This document shows positions 8,128-19,452 of a DNA stretch of 64,000 bases, piece after piece. The translations under genes were made by a program, and so were the position numbers. The stretch is taken from assembly GCF_000282095.2 (NCBI RefSeq), contig NZ_AKKC02000004.1, positions 434,001-498,000 of the forward strand. The letters are read 5' to 3'. Under the pieces are notes generated by a model. The model made no database searches and was not told the DNA's origin. It saw only the letters and a list, made by a program, of their open reading frames with translations. Source of the stretch: Rhizobium sp. CF080 (GTDB lineage Bacteria; Pseudomonadota; Alphaproteobacteria; Rhizobiales; Rhizobiaceae). Position 1 is the first letter of the stretch, and the number at the start of each line of letters is the position of its first letter.

Positions 8128-9567
8128 TTAAGGCACCAGGCTCCAGAAACCTCGCTTGTTGCCGTGTCGCGATTTCAGTCCCGCGACATAGGCGTCATGG
8201 GAATCGACGCCTGCGAAATCCTCGATGTGAGGGGCAAGCGATGCACATCTGACAAGATGCCGCGCCGCGTGCTTGTAGCGGCTGGATCGGGCGTTCTCGA
8301 GCGTGAAGTCGATCATGGAGCGCAGGATGATTGTCGCCGCGAGCGGATGTTTCTCTGCCAGAGTTTCTGCCGCCGGCGTCATCAACTCGTAGAGATCGCC
8401 GTCGAGTTCCGCCTTCCGCTTCAGCACGAGCTTGGCCGCCTCGGCCAGCGCTGGCCAGCGCAGGAAAAACGCGAGCGCCCGATGCACCTCCGGCAACGCC
8501 TGGGCAAAAGCGAATGCTTTTTCCTCGGCCTCCATGTCGTCGAAGTCCGGTAACCGGCGGATAAAGGCGCGCAGGTGCACGTCGTTCAGCGACTGCTCGA
8601 ACCATTTCCATCGATCCGCCTGGGCTTCGTCCGCGCGCCCCAGGGCTTCGAGCACCTCGACGCGGGCGAGTTGCCACTCGATCGGAGCGTCGACACGGCT
8701 CCGGGTATCGACCGCGTCCAGCGTTTCGAGTGCCTCGGCGGCTCGTCCTGCGGAAAGGAGCCGGCGCGCGATGTCCGTCGCGACCAGGGGCATCTTGCGG
8801 CTCTTTTCCGGCTGCTGGGCGATATAGGCATCCACGTCGCCCTGGGCATCGGCGATCTCCTGCAGGGCGATGCGCACCGTCAGTTCCCGATGGCTTCCAT
8901 AGACCTGATCTTCGTAGATCGGCCCCTGGCTACCCCAGCCGATGACCCGACGGTCGCCTTGGGCGACCTTGTCCTCGGGCTCCTTCGACCATTGCACGAA
9001 CAGGGCCTTGAGCTGTTCAAGACCGTCCTTGCCGAGTGCCGGCGCCATGGCCGCAATCAGCGGATCATACTGGCCATGATCATTGTTTTGCAGCGCGGCG
9101 AAGATCTTGTCGGCAAGGGCGTCCTTCTCGACACGGGCCGACTTGGCGATCACGCCGGCGTCCACGCATGCCTGGTGGAAGCTTTCGATGATCGAGCTGC
9201 TTTCGTTGGCGGACCTCTGAAAGATGGGCTCGGCCAGCGCCAGAAGGTGCCAGGCGAGCTCCAGGGCTTCCTTCGGATCGTCGGGGGCGAGGACATCGAC
9301 GATCGTCTTGCGCTGCGTCTCCAGGTCCGCCGTAACCGCCTTCACCTTGCGCCAGTTTATGACGGTTCGCGAACGGGTAATGCTCGCGAACCGCTTGCGC
9401 ACTTCACGTGCGATCTCGGCGCCGCTGTGATTGCCGGCAAGCTCCATGCGAAGCCGTCGCTTGTTTGCGGCGCTGCCGGTGCTGATCTCGATGAGCAGTT
9501 CGGCGAGACGCGGCGCGCCGAGGGCCTCCAGGTTTTTGGCGTTGAGTGTTGTTGTCTTGGCTGCCAT
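8128..9567 (-). CDS. Conserved hypothetical protein (DUF6880-like)
   Basis: I do not recognise a function. The 479-residue protein is soluble, with no signal peptide or membrane segment. Its N-terminal half is charged (RLRMELAGNHSGAEIAREV); the C-terminal half is helical and Ala/Leu/Glu-rich, reminiscent of TPR-like or DUF6880-type proteins (SAGRAAEALETLDAVDTRSR, ALGRADEAQADRWKWFEQSL). The start at ATG 9567 (MAAKTTTLNAKNL) gives a usual length; 51 further upstream codons are in frame but lie in the AT-rich region shared with the divergent LysR gene. It is monocistronic. The DUF assignment is from memory and should be treated as tentative. Confidence 0.75.
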   Translation of the reverse strand: MAAKTTTLNAKNLEALGAPRLAELLIEISTGSAANKRRLRMELAGNHSGAEIAREVRKRFASITRSRTVINWRKVKAVTADLETQRKTIVDVLAPDDPKEALELAWHLLALAEPIFQRSANESSSIIESFHQACVDAGVIAKSARVEKDALADKIFAALQNNDHGQYDPLIAAMAPALGKDGLEQLKALFVQWSKEPEDKVAQGDRRVIGWGSQGPIYEDQVYGSHRELTVRIALQEIADAQGDVDAYIAQQPEKSRKMPLVATDIARRLLSAGRAAEALETLDAVDTRSRVDAPIEWQLARVEVLEALGRADEAQADRWKWFEQSLNDVHLRAFIRRLPDFDDMEAEEKAFAFAQALPEVHRALAFFLRWPALAEAAKLVLKRKAELDGDLYELMTPAAETLAEKHPLAATIILRSMIDFTLENARSSRYKHAARHLVRCASLAPHIEDFAGVDSHDAYVAGLKSRHGNKRGFWSLVP

Positions 9568-9731
9568 GGACTTCCGCTGTCGTTCATATCGGACATTAGC
9601 CTTGCGGCCGGATGGCGCAAGGTCCGGGGGATTATTCTCGGCGTACCGCCTCCAGCGGATCAAACTTTCCAAAAGATTACGAAATAGGCAAAAATTTTGT
9701 TTGCTTAAAAAGAGAACCATGCAATATTTGA

Positions 9732-9747
9732 ATTGATATGGGTCAAT
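9732..9747. promoter_or_regulatory. Possible LysR binding site
   Basis: ATTGA (9732-9736) and TCAAT (9743-9747) form an interrupted palindrome with a 6-base centre, 28 bases before the LysR start codon. LysR-type proteins often bind such sites to regulate themselves. The region 9568-9775 is AT-rich and contains no gene of its own. Confidence 0.3.
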
Positions 9748-9775
9748 GCTGCATTTTGCGCATTATGGGTCGGCG

Positions 9776-10747
9776 ATGGAAATCAAGCAGCTCGAAGTGT
9801 TCCTCGCAGTCATGTCGGCAGGCAGCATCACCGCTGCCGCCCGGCTGCTCGATCGCTCACAGTCGCAGGTGACGCGCCTCATTCAGGAACTCGAATCCTC
9901 CGTCGGTTTCGCGCTTTTTGACCGCAACGGTCCCCGCATCACGCCGACATCGCGGGCAATCGCTTTTCATTCGGATGCCGAGCGTTTCCTGACCGGCATC
10001 GGCCAGCTCAAGGAGCGCGCCAGGAATATCCTTTCGGAAGAGCCGGCGCCGATCGAGATTGCTGCGATCCCGGCATTTGCCAGTGGATTGGTGCCGCTCG
10101 CGCTTGCGGAAATGCCGGCGGATCTCATTCCGCGGAACGTGCATCTGCGCAGCATTTCGGCCGAGGCGGCCGTCCAGTCGGTGCTCGCCCGCACCGCGGA
10201 TTTCTGCGTCGCCTCGCTGCCGGTCGAACATCCGGGCCTTGAGGTGCACGGCCTGTTTCAAGCGCCTTGCGTTGCTGCGGTGGCGGCCGACGATCCTCTG
10301 GCGGGCAAGGACGTCATCTCGGTTCGCGACCTGGCTGATCGCTGCCTCATCACCATGGCCAATCCCTTCCGGCTGCGTCGCCGCGTCAATCAGGCGCTGC
10401 AGATGGCCGATGTTCGGCCCTCGCGCGTCGTCGACACCAATGCGGCGCTGAATGCGCTGCAGCTTGCCTCCACCGGTTTCGGGGTTTCCATAGTGGAACC
10501 CGCGACGGCCTATGGCCTGCAGCTCAAGAACGTCGAGATCCGCCCGCTCGATGTCGATATCCCATTTCTCTGGGGCATTTTCTCGGCCGCTTCCAAGCCA
10601 CTTTCGGAAGGGGTTCTGGAGCTCATCCAGCTGATCATCAGGATTTCGGCCGCCCGCATACCGGGCTTCGTGGCGCATGATCCCGGCCATATCGAACGCG
10701 TGGCGGATGCGACTTTCGGCGCCGGCGCGAACGCACAGGAGCAGTGA
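9776..10747 (+). CDS. LysR-family transcriptional regulator
   Basis: A 323-residue regulator with the N-terminal helix-turn-helix (MEIKQLEVFLAVMSAGSIT, then AARLLDRSQSQVTRLIQELE) and a C-terminal periplasmic-binding-protein-like effector domain. ATG at 9776 begins exactly at the family-typical MEIKQLEVF; an ATG ten codons earlier is less likely. Unlike most LysR genes it is not divergent from its target: its stop overlaps the GTG of the monooxygenase gene (10744-10747), so it is the first gene of the long plus-strand cluster and probably autoregulated with it. Confidence 0.92.
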   Translation: MEIKQLEVFLAVMSAGSITAAARLLDRSQSQVTRLIQELESSVGFALFDRNGPRITPTSRAIAFHSDAERFLTGIGQLKERARNILSEEPAPIEIAAIPAFASGLVPLALAEMPADLIPRNVHLRSISAEAAVQSVLARTADFCVASLPVEHPGLEVHGLFQAPCVAAVAADDPLAGKDVISVRDLADRCLITMANPFRLRRRVNQALQMADVRPSRVVDTNAALNALQLASTGFGVSIVEPATAYGLQLKNVEIRPLDVDIPFLWGIFSAASKPLSEGVLELIQLIIRISAARIPGFVAHDPGHIERVADATFGAGANAQEQ

Positions 10748-12234
10748 TTTTGAAGGCGCAGGACGCACAGCGGATGAAAGGCCTGGAAGCGCTTGAACAG
10801 CGGCTTGCCGAGGACCTGTCGTTTCTCGAGCTCCCTCCCAAGGAGTGGGTGCCGGCGACCGAATATGATGGTGTCGAAGTTTTCGATACCGTCTTAATCG
10901 GCGCCGGCATGTGCGGCCTGGTCGCGACCGCCTCGCTGAAAATGCTGGGCATCCATAACGTTGTCTGCCTGGACCGTTCTCCCGCAGGGCAGGAGGGGCC
11001 GTGGGTGACGTTCGCGCGCATGGAAACGCTGCGCTCTCCCAAACAGCTGCCGGGGCCGGCGCTCGGCCTGCCGGCGCTGACATTCAGGGCATGGTATGTT
11101 TCGCAGTTCGGCGCGCCGGCATGGGACGCGCTCGGCAAGATCCCCAAATCGCAGTGGATGGACTACCTGATCTGGTACCGCCGCGTGCTTCAGCTGCCGG
11201 TCCGTAATCTCGTCACCGTCACCGAGATGATCCCGGTCAGCCAAGACCTGATCGCCCTCGACGTTTCGGATGCGCAAAGCGGCAGGCAGGAACGGCTTTA
11301 TGCCCGGCACGTGGTTCTGGCGACCGGCCGCGACGGCCTCGGCGGCGGTTACGTGCCGGAATTTGTCGAGCGCGTGCGGCAAAAATTCTGGGCCCATTCC
11401 GCCGACGAGATCGATTTCTCGGCCCTGAAGGGCAAGCGCGTCGCGGTCGTCGGGGCAGGGGCTTCCGCCATGGACAATGCGGCAACCGCGCTCGAAGCGG
11501 GTGCCGGCCAGGTCGATATCATCATCCGGCGCAAGGAGCTGCCGCGCATCAACAAGTTCACCGGCATCGCCAGCCAGGGCGTCGTCCAGGGTTTTGCCGG
11601 TCTCAGCGATGCGTGGAAATGGAAATTCCTCGACTATGTGCTCGACGCCCAGACGCCGCCGCCGCGCGATTCCACTCTGCGGGTGTCGCAACATCAAAAC
11701 AGCCGGTTTTTCCTCGGCACGGCGGTGACCGGCCTGCGGGAAAGCGGCGACCATATCGTCGTCGAAACCAGCCGCGGTGATGTCGACTATGATTTCGCGA
11801 TCTTCGCCACCGGCTTCCGGGTCGATCTCGATCGCCGCCCCGAACTCAAGCATTTCGCGCCCTATATCCAGTTCTGGAGCGACGTCTTCACGCCCGAAAA
11901 GGGCATGGAAAATGGCGAGCTCGCCACGTCTCCCTATCTCGGCCCCGATTTCGAGTTTCTCGAAAAGCTCCCCGGCAGCTGCCCGTCACTGCGTCTCGTC
12001 CATTGCTTCAACTATCCGGCCTCGCTCAGCCACGGCAAGTTGTCGGGTGATATACCGGCGGTCAGCGACGGCGGGCGTCGGCTTGCGCGCGGCATCGCCC
12101 GCAATCTCTTCGTCGCCGACCGCGAAACCCATTTCGCCAACCTTGTCGCCTTCGAAACGCCGGAACTGCTCGGCGACGAGTGGACGGATTCCGCAGCACT
12201 GATCCCGGCCATCCTCAAGGGAGCGGCCGAATGA
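10744..12234 (+). CDS. FAD/NAD(P)-dependent monooxygenase-like oxidoreductase
   Basis: A 496-residue flavoprotein related to class B flavin monooxygenases/NAD(P)-binding oxidoreductases. The FAD Rossmann motif is at about residues 50-60 (LIGAGMCGL), and a second dinucleotide fold at about 233 (VAVVGAGASAMD) would bind NADPH. An ATG-motif-like IFATGF segment occurs near residue 360. It starts with GTG at 10744, overlapping the LysR stop. It may oxygenate the imported compound or a product at S, N or carbonyl carbon. The strict FMO fingerprint was not found, so a reductase or dehydrogenase role remains possible. Confidence 0.82.
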   Translation: MILKAQDAQRMKGLEALEQRLAEDLSFLELPPKEWVPATEYDGVEVFDTVLIGAGMCGLVATASLKMLGIHNVVCLDRSPAGQEGPWVTFARMETLRSPKQLPGPALGLPALTFRAWYVSQFGAPAWDALGKIPKSQWMDYLIWYRRVLQLPVRNLVTVTEMIPVSQDLIALDVSDAQSGRQERLYARHVVLATGRDGLGGGYVPEFVERVRQKFWAHSADEIDFSALKGKRVAVVGAGASAMDNAATALEAGAGQVDIIIRRKELPRINKFTGIASQGVVQGFAGLSDAWKWKFLDYVLDAQTPPPRDSTLRVSQHQNSRFFLGTAVTGLRESGDHIVVETSRGDVDYDFAIFATGFRVDLDRRPELKHFAPYIQFWSDVFTPEKGMENGELATSPYLGPDFEFLEKLPGSCPSLRLVHCFNYPASLSHGKLSGDIPAVSDGGRRLARGIARNLFVADRETHFANLVAFETPELLGDEWTDSAALIPAILKGAAE

Positions 12235-12268
12235 CGAGCGTCATCCTCTATCGCACGAGGTGCTGGCC

Positions 12269-13186
12269 GTGACCCGCTATCTCGCCGGCAAGCTGGCAGA
12301 ATCGCTGCTCGCCATTTGGGGCGTGGTTACGATCGTTTTTTTCGTGAGCCGCGTTCTCGGCGACCCGGCCGTGCTCCTGCTGCCGGTTGGCGCCGGCCAG
12401 CAGGACCTCGACGCGCTTCGGGCCTCGCTTGGCCTCGATCGCCCGATCCTCGAACAATATCTCATCTCCGTTCTGGCCATGGTCCGGGGCGATTTCGGGA
12501 TATCGTTTCAGCACCAGCGCCCTGCCATGGATGTCGTTCTCGAACGCATGCCGGTAACCGCCACGCTCGCCGGTACCGCGCTTTTGTTCGGAACGTTGAT
12601 CGGAGCGGTGGCCGGTGCCATTGCGGCGCTGAAACGCGGCACCATCTCGGAGTTCATCGTCATGGTGGCGGCTCTCCTGGGTCAGGCGACACCGGTTTTC
12701 TGGCTCGGTATCATGCTGATCCTGGTATTTTCGGTCGATCTCGGGTGGTTCCCGACGGGCGGCTCCGGAACGATCGCGCATCTGGTGCTGCCGGGACTGA
12801 CGCTGTCGGTCTTCGTGTCGGCCTCGATCGCCCGTCTGCTCCGCTCGTCGCTGCTCGACATCATGCGTGAGGACTATGTTCGGACCGCGCGGGCCAAAGG
12901 CCTGCTGCCGCGCACCGTGTTCTTCTGGCACATCGCGCGAAACGCGCTGATCCCGGTGATTACGATGATCGGCATCATCGCCGGCGAGCTTCTCGGGGGA
13001 TCGGTGGTCATCGAAACCGTGTTCGCCTGGCCGGGCGTCGGGCGCATCATCATGCAGGCGATCCAGGCCCAGGATTTCCCGGTCATCCAGGCGGGGGTCG
13101 CACTGGTCGCCGCCATCTTCATCGTCGTCAACTTAGCGGTCGATCTGCTCTATGGCGTGCTCGATCCGCGCATCCGTCGGCGATAG
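12269..13186 (+). CDS. ABC transporter permease (DppB family)
   Basis: An inner-membrane permease of 305 residues for the second peptide-type importer. The N-terminus (YLAGKLAESLLAIWGVVTIV) is the membrane anchor; LGLDRPILEQY and the EAA loop (ARAKGLLPRTVFFWHIARN) mark the DppB family. GTG at 12269 has GAGG 8 bases upstream (12257-12260); a GTG at 12260 is the longer alternative. It follows the monooxygenase gene after 34 bases and is 8 bases from its partner permease. Confidence 0.9.
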   Translation: MTRYLAGKLAESLLAIWGVVTIVFFVSRVLGDPAVLLLPVGAGQQDLDALRASLGLDRPILEQYLISVLAMVRGDFGISFQHQRPAMDVVLERMPVTATLAGTALLFGTLIGAVAGAIAALKRGTISEFIVMVAALLGQATPVFWLGIMLILVFSVDLGWFPTGGSGTIAHLVLPGLTLSVFVSASIARLLRSSLLDIMREDYVRTARAKGLLPRTVFFWHIARNALIPVITMIGIIAGELLGGSVVIETVFAWPGVGRIIMQAIQAQDFPVIQAGVALVAAIFIVVNLAVDLLYGVLDPRIRRR

Positions 13187-13194
13187 GTGCGGCC

Positions 13195-14052
13195 ATGAAA
13201 GCTTTCTTCCTCGCCCTCCTGAAAAGCCGCGCCGGACTGTTCGGTTTCCTGCTGGTGTCGGTCTTCGTGCTGGCCGCAATTCTCGCCCCCTATCTCGGCC
13301 TGCCGGTGCCGACGCGGTCCAACCTGCTTGCCCGCATGGCTGCTCCCACCTGGACGGGATTGTTTTCTCCCGGCGCCCATCCGCTCGGCACCGACGAACT
13401 CGGCCGCGATATCCTGTCCCGTATCGTCCATGGCAGCCGGATCACGCTGGCGATCGCGGCTGCGGCCGTCGTTCTCGGCGGCATCGTCGGCACGCTGCTC
13501 GGCATTGTCGCCGGTTATTACCGCGGCATGGTCGATCGCGTCCTGATGCGCATTGTCGATATCCAGCTCGCCTTGCCGCTGATGCTTCTGGCCCTTCTGG
13601 TCGTTGCGGCGCTCGGACCCTCGACCCGCAACCTCGTTATCGTGCTCGCCTTGACGAGCTGGCTCCGCTACGCCCGCATCATCCGTGGCCAGGTGCTGGC
13701 CCTTCGCGAACGCGAGTTCATCCTGTCGGCCCATGCGATCGGTGCGGGGACCTGGCGCATCATGCTCAAGCACCTGCTGCCGAACGTCATGACCCCGGCG
13801 CTGGTGATCGCCACGCTGGAACTTGCCCGCATCATCATCATGGACGCGGCGCTTTCGTTTCTCGGCCTCGGCGTCCAGCCGCCCAATCCGAGCTGGGGCC
13901 GCATGCTGGCTGACGGCCGCGTCTATATCTCGACTGCCTGGTGGATCGTCACCTTCCCCGGCATTGCCATTCTCCTGACTGTGCTCAGCGTCAACCTTCT
14001 GGGCGACTGGCTGCGCGAGCACTTCGATCCAAAATTGAGGACCATGCGATGA
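13195..14052 (+). CDS. ABC transporter permease (DppC family)
   Basis: A 285-residue second channel subunit with an N-terminal hydrophobic anchor (residues about 12-35), the DppC-type motif GTDELGRDILSRIVHGSR and an EAA loop (AIGAGTWRIMLKHLLPN). It ends in ATGA overlap with the M24 gene, so transporter and enzyme are translationally coupled. Together with the preceding permease it forms the transmembrane channel used by the solute-binding protein encoded at 20718. Confidence 0.92.
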   Translation: MKAFFLALLKSRAGLFGFLLVSVFVLAAILAPYLGLPVPTRSNLLARMAAPTWTGLFSPGAHPLGTDELGRDILSRIVHGSRITLAIAAAAVVLGGIVGTLLGIVAGYYRGMVDRVLMRIVDIQLALPLMLLALLVVAALGPSTRNLVIVLALTSWLRYARIIRGQVLALREREFILSAHAIGAGTWRIMLKHLLPNVMTPALVIATLELARIIIMDAALSFLGLGVQPPNPSWGRMLADGRVYISTAWWIVTFPGIAILLTVLSVNLLGDWLREHFDPKLRTMR

Positions 14053-15239
14053 ACCAGCTTTCCCGTTCCACGTTACCGCCCCGCGTCGGACGCCTGAAGG
14101 CCGGAATGGCCAGGCAGGGCGTCGATGTCATCGTCTCCTTCAAACCGGAAAACAGCTTCTATTTCACCGGCTTCAACCCGATCATCTATTCCCACCCGGT
14201 GATCGCCATCCTGACCCCGGACCATGACCCGATCATGCTCGTGCATGCGCTGCGCGACGATCACGGCCGCGCCAGCGCCTGGGTGCCGGATATCCGCCTT
14301 TACGGTTCCTGGTCGACCAAGGTCACGATGGGTCCGAACTGGCAGGATGCGCTGGCCTCGATCCTTGGCGATCTCGGCGTGGCGGGCAAGACCGTCGGCA
14401 TCGAGGAGGAATTCATCTCGATCCAGCGGGCCGGCCAGTTGCGCAAGGCGCTGCCGGACGCGGCATTCGCCGATGTCAGCCATCTGATCGACCATTGCCG
14501 CCTGATCAAGGACCCGGACGAGATCGCCAATGCCCGCATCGCCGCGCGGGCGGCCGATCTTGGCATGGACACGGCGGTCGCAGTCCTTGCCGCCGGTGGC
14601 AACGAGCGGGAAGTCGCCATCGCCTCCATGCATGCGATGAACAAGCTGTGGACCGCCGAATATCCCGATGTCGAGGTCTGCGACTTCGGTTCGCTGGAAG
14701 GCGGGGTCCAGAACGGCATGGCGACCTGGGTGCTTTCGGGGCCGCGCATGTTCTACAATTGCGACAACCCCACCCAGCGCAAGCCTCAGCGCGGCGAGGC
14801 CGTCTCGGTGCTGATCTGGACGATCGCCAACGGCATCCACGCCGAAAACGAGCGCACCATCGCGATGGGCCCGTTGCCGGAAGTCAACAAGCGGGCGCTC
14901 GACGCCATTCTCGAAATCCGCGAAGAGGTCGATGCCCTGATCAGGCCCGGCACGCCCTACAAGGACCTGTTCGAAAAGACCCGCGAGGGCCTGAAGGCGC
15001 GTGGTTACGGTGCCAATATCCCGGGCCGTATCGGCCACGGGATCGGCCTTGGCGCGCACGAACATTCCTCGCTCGACGCGTCGTCTTCGCTGGTGCTCGA
15101 ACCGGGCATGATCTTCACCTTCGAGCCCAATATCCGCGTTCCCGGCGTCTGCGCGACGCAGATCTCCGACACCGTTCTCGTCACCGAGACCGGCCGCGAG
15201 TATCTGACCCGCTCGGCCGGCGGTTATCTGGAGGTCTGA
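14049..15239 (+). CDS. M24-family creatinase-like hydrolase
   Basis: A 396-residue pita-bread-fold protein with an N-terminal creatinase/prolidase domain (residues 1-160) and an M24 catalytic domain. It is annotated most easily as an Xaa-Pro peptidase, but the metal site is degraded. Where the first two aspartates should be, the sequence reads VLIWTIANG and AENERT, and the last ligand glutamate is serine (QISDT). His330 (RIGHGIGLG) and Glu359 (FEPN) remain. This pattern is like creatinase, which works without metal (there the aligned piece reads ALERT). It may hydrolyse a C-N bond in a guanidino or amide compound. ATG 14049 overlaps the permease stop as ATGA. Confidence 0.85.
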   Translation: MNQLSRSTLPPRVGRLKAGMARQGVDVIVSFKPENSFYFTGFNPIIYSHPVIAILTPDHDPIMLVHALRDDHGRASAWVPDIRLYGSWSTKVTMGPNWQDALASILGDLGVAGKTVGIEEEFISIQRAGQLRKALPDAAFADVSHLIDHCRLIKDPDEIANARIAARAADLGMDTAVAVLAAGGNEREVAIASMHAMNKLWTAEYPDVEVCDFGSLEGGVQNGMATWVLSGPRMFYNCDNPTQRKPQRGEAVSVLIWTIANGIHAENERTIAMGPLPEVNKRALDAILEIREEVDALIRPGTPYKDLFEKTREGLKARGYGANIPGRIGHGIGLGAHEHSSLDASSSLVLEPGMIFTFEPNIRVPGVCATQISDTVLVTETGREYLTRSAGGYLEV

Positions 15240-15246
15240 GCGTCCG

Positions 15247-17171
<1,925 letters not shown>

Positions 17172-17175
17172 GAAA

Positions 17176-19452
17176 ATGACGCATCTGTTCGCAACCCATT
17201 TCGGCACTTACGAAGTCGGCACGGATGCGAACGGGAAGCGCAAGCTCCTACCGTTCCGCCACGATCCGGACCCTTCGGAAATGGGTCTCGGTTACCTGGA
17301 TCTGGCCGCCCATCCGGAGCGCATCCGCGCCCCGATGGTCCGCAAGTCCTGGCTGGAAAATGGGCCTCTTGCCGGAACCGGCGTTTCGCGCGGCCGCGAG
17401 GATTTCGTCGAGATAAGCTGGGACAAGGCTGCAGGCCTGATCGCCGGCGAGCTTCGGCGCGTGCGCGAGATCCACGGCAACCAGGCGATCTTCGGCGGCT
17501 CATACGGTTGGGCCAGCGCCGGCCGTTTCCACCATGCGCAAAGCCAGCTCAAGCGCCTGCTCAATCTCGCCGGCGGCTTCACCTCTTCCGTCAACAGCTA
17601 TTCCTATGGCGCCGCGGCCGTCCTTCTGCCGCATATCCTCGGTCCGGATTACAAGGATGCCTGCGATACCTCGCCGTCCTGGAACGACATTGCCGAAGGC
17701 TGTCAGCTCGTGATCGGGTTCGGCGGCTTCCGGCTGAGCAACGCGCAGGTGGAGTCGGGAGGGACCGGCAGCCACCGCGCCGTCGAATGGCTGCGGCGCT
17801 GCCAGGACAAGGGTGTGCGCATTGTCGTGTTCAGTCCCGCGTCGAGCGATGCCCCCTCGGGTCCGAACGTCCGGCATGTTCCGCTCCGCCCGAATACGGA
17901 TGCCGCGGTGATGCTTGGCATGTGCCATACGCTGCTCGCCCAAGGCCTGTTCGACTGCGACTTCCTGAAACGCTGCACGACCGGTTATTGCGATTTCGAG
18001 AGCTATCTGGTCGGCGAGACGGACGGCATCGCCAAGGATGCCGAATGGGCCTCGGCGATTTCCGGCGTGCCGGCGAAAACCATCGTCGAGATTGCCGAAG
18101 ACCTGCATGACGTGCCGAGCCTGGTTAACGTCGCCTGGTCGCTGCAACGGGCGCGGCGCGGCGAACAGCCATTCTGGGCTGCGATCACGCTCGCCTCGAT
18201 GGCGGGTCATGTCGGCAAGCGCGGCTGCGGTTTCGCCTTCGGGCTGACAGCCGTCAATTCCGTCGGCCAGCCGGTGCGGCGCCTGAAAGGGCCGGCATTC
18301 GAACAAGGCCGCAACCCGGTCCGCAACTTCATTCCGGTGGCGCGGATCACCGATCTGCTCGAAAATCCGGGCGGTCGGATCGACTACGACGGACAGGTTC
18401 TCGAACTGCCGGATATCCGGCTCGTCTGGTGGGCAGGCGGCAATCCCTTCCACCATCATCAGGATCTCAACCGGCTGGCCGAGGCTTTCCGACGCCCCGA
18501 GACCGTGATTGTCACCGAGAACATGTGGACGGCCACCGCCAAGATGGCGGACATCGTCCTTCCGTCGGCGTTTCCCTTCGAGCGCGACGATGTCGCGGCG
18601 GCGTCGCGCGAGAACTGGCTGGTCTACAGCCGTCGTGTGATGGATCCGCCGGCCGGTGTCTTGACCGATCACGAAGCCTATTGCCTGATCGCCGAGGAAC
18701 TCGGTTGCCGCCAGCAGTTCGACGAGGGGCTGACGACCGACGACTGGCTTGCCCGGATCTACGAAGGTTATCGCGAGCGTTATCCGGAATTGCCGGATTT
18801 CCAGGCGTTTCGCATCCGGGGTTATGCCGCGCTCGATGAAGGCGAGCTTGCGCCGTCGCCCGCGAACCATTTTCGGGATTTCGTCAGAGACCCGGATGCA
18901 GCCCCGCTGAAAACTGCGAGCGGGAGGATCGAAATCGGGTCGAGTGCCGTCCGCGGCTTCGGTTATTCCGACATCGCCGGCCATCCCGTCTGGCTGGCGC
19001 CGGAGGAGTGGCTTGGCGCACCGCTTTCGGCGAAACATCCGTTCCATCTCCTGTCTCCGCAGCCCGCCCACCGCCTGCACGGCCAGCTTGAATACGGTCC
19101 GGCGAGCCAGGCAGCCAAGCTCGACGGCTACGAGCGGTTCACACTGAGCGAAATCGACGCCAGGCGTCTTACCCTGAAACAGGACGACCTTTGCGAGCTT
19201 TACAACGACCGCGGTCGAACGATCGCGGCGCTGACGATCGACGGTGGCCTGATGCCCGGCGTTGCCGTGCTTGCGACCGGCGGCTGGTTCCGTCCCGATG
19301 TGCAGGGTGTCGACCACGGCGGCAACCCGAACACGCTGACGGCGATCACACCCGCCTCGCATCTGTCGCAGGCGACCGCCCCCAATTCATGCCTGATTTC
19401 GATCCGTCCATGGACCGGATCGGCAGGTGGAACCTATGATGGGAATGAGTGA
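17176..19452 (+). CDS. Molybdopterin-dependent oxidoreductase, BisC/TorA-like
   Basis: A 758-residue molybdoenzyme of the DMSO-reductase superfamily, S/N-oxide reductase branch. ATG at 17176 gives a protein with neither Tat signal nor N-terminal cysteine cluster, so it should be cytoplasmic and lack the [4Fe-4S] centre, as in biotin sulfoxide reductase BisC. The branch-typical segment GGSYGWASAGRFHH is at residues 108-120, and the likely Mo-ligand serine is Ser143 in YSYGAA. The C-terminal domain binds the molybdopterin guanine dinucleotides. It probably reduces a sulfoxide or N-oxide of the imported compound. The end overlaps the next gene. Confidence 0.88.
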   Translation: MTHLFATHFGTYEVGTDANGKRKLLPFRHDPDPSEMGLGYLDLAAHPERIRAPMVRKSWLENGPLAGTGVSRGREDFVEISWDKAAGLIAGELRRVREIHGNQAIFGGSYGWASAGRFHHAQSQLKRLLNLAGGFTSSVNSYSYGAAAVLLPHILGPDYKDACDTSPSWNDIAEGCQLVIGFGGFRLSNAQVESGGTGSHRAVEWLRRCQDKGVRIVVFSPASSDAPSGPNVRHVPLRPNTDAAVMLGMCHTLLAQGLFDCDFLKRCTTGYCDFESYLVGETDGIAKDAEWASAISGVPAKTIVEIAEDLHDVPSLVNVAWSLQRARRGEQPFWAAITLASMAGHVGKRGCGFAFGLTAVNSVGQPVRRLKGPAFEQGRNPVRNFIPVARITDLLENPGGRIDYDGQVLELPDIRLVWWAGGNPFHHHQDLNRLAEAFRRPETVIVTENMWTATAKMADIVLPSAFPFERDDVAAASRENWLVYSRRVMDPPAGVLTDHEAYCLIAEELGCRQQFDEGLTTDDWLARIYEGYRERYPELPDFQAFRIRGYAALDEGELAPSPANHFRDFVRDPDAAPLKTASGRIEIGSSAVRGFGYSDIAGHPVWLAPEEWLGAPLSAKHPFHLLSPQPAHRLHGQLEYGPASQAAKLDGYERFTLSEIDARRLTLKQDDLCELYNDRGRTIAALTIDGGLMPGVAVLATGGWFRPDVQGVDHGGNPNTLTAITPASHLSQATAPNSCLISIRPWTGSAGGTYDGNE

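Noticed and set aside
17500..19362. A 620-codon open frame antisense to the molybdoenzyme gene
   Set aside because: It mirrors the GC-rich codon pattern of the real gene, has no family motifs and no convincing ribosome-binding site. Similar long antisense frames at 26615-28564 and 52110-53735 are dismissed on the same grounds.
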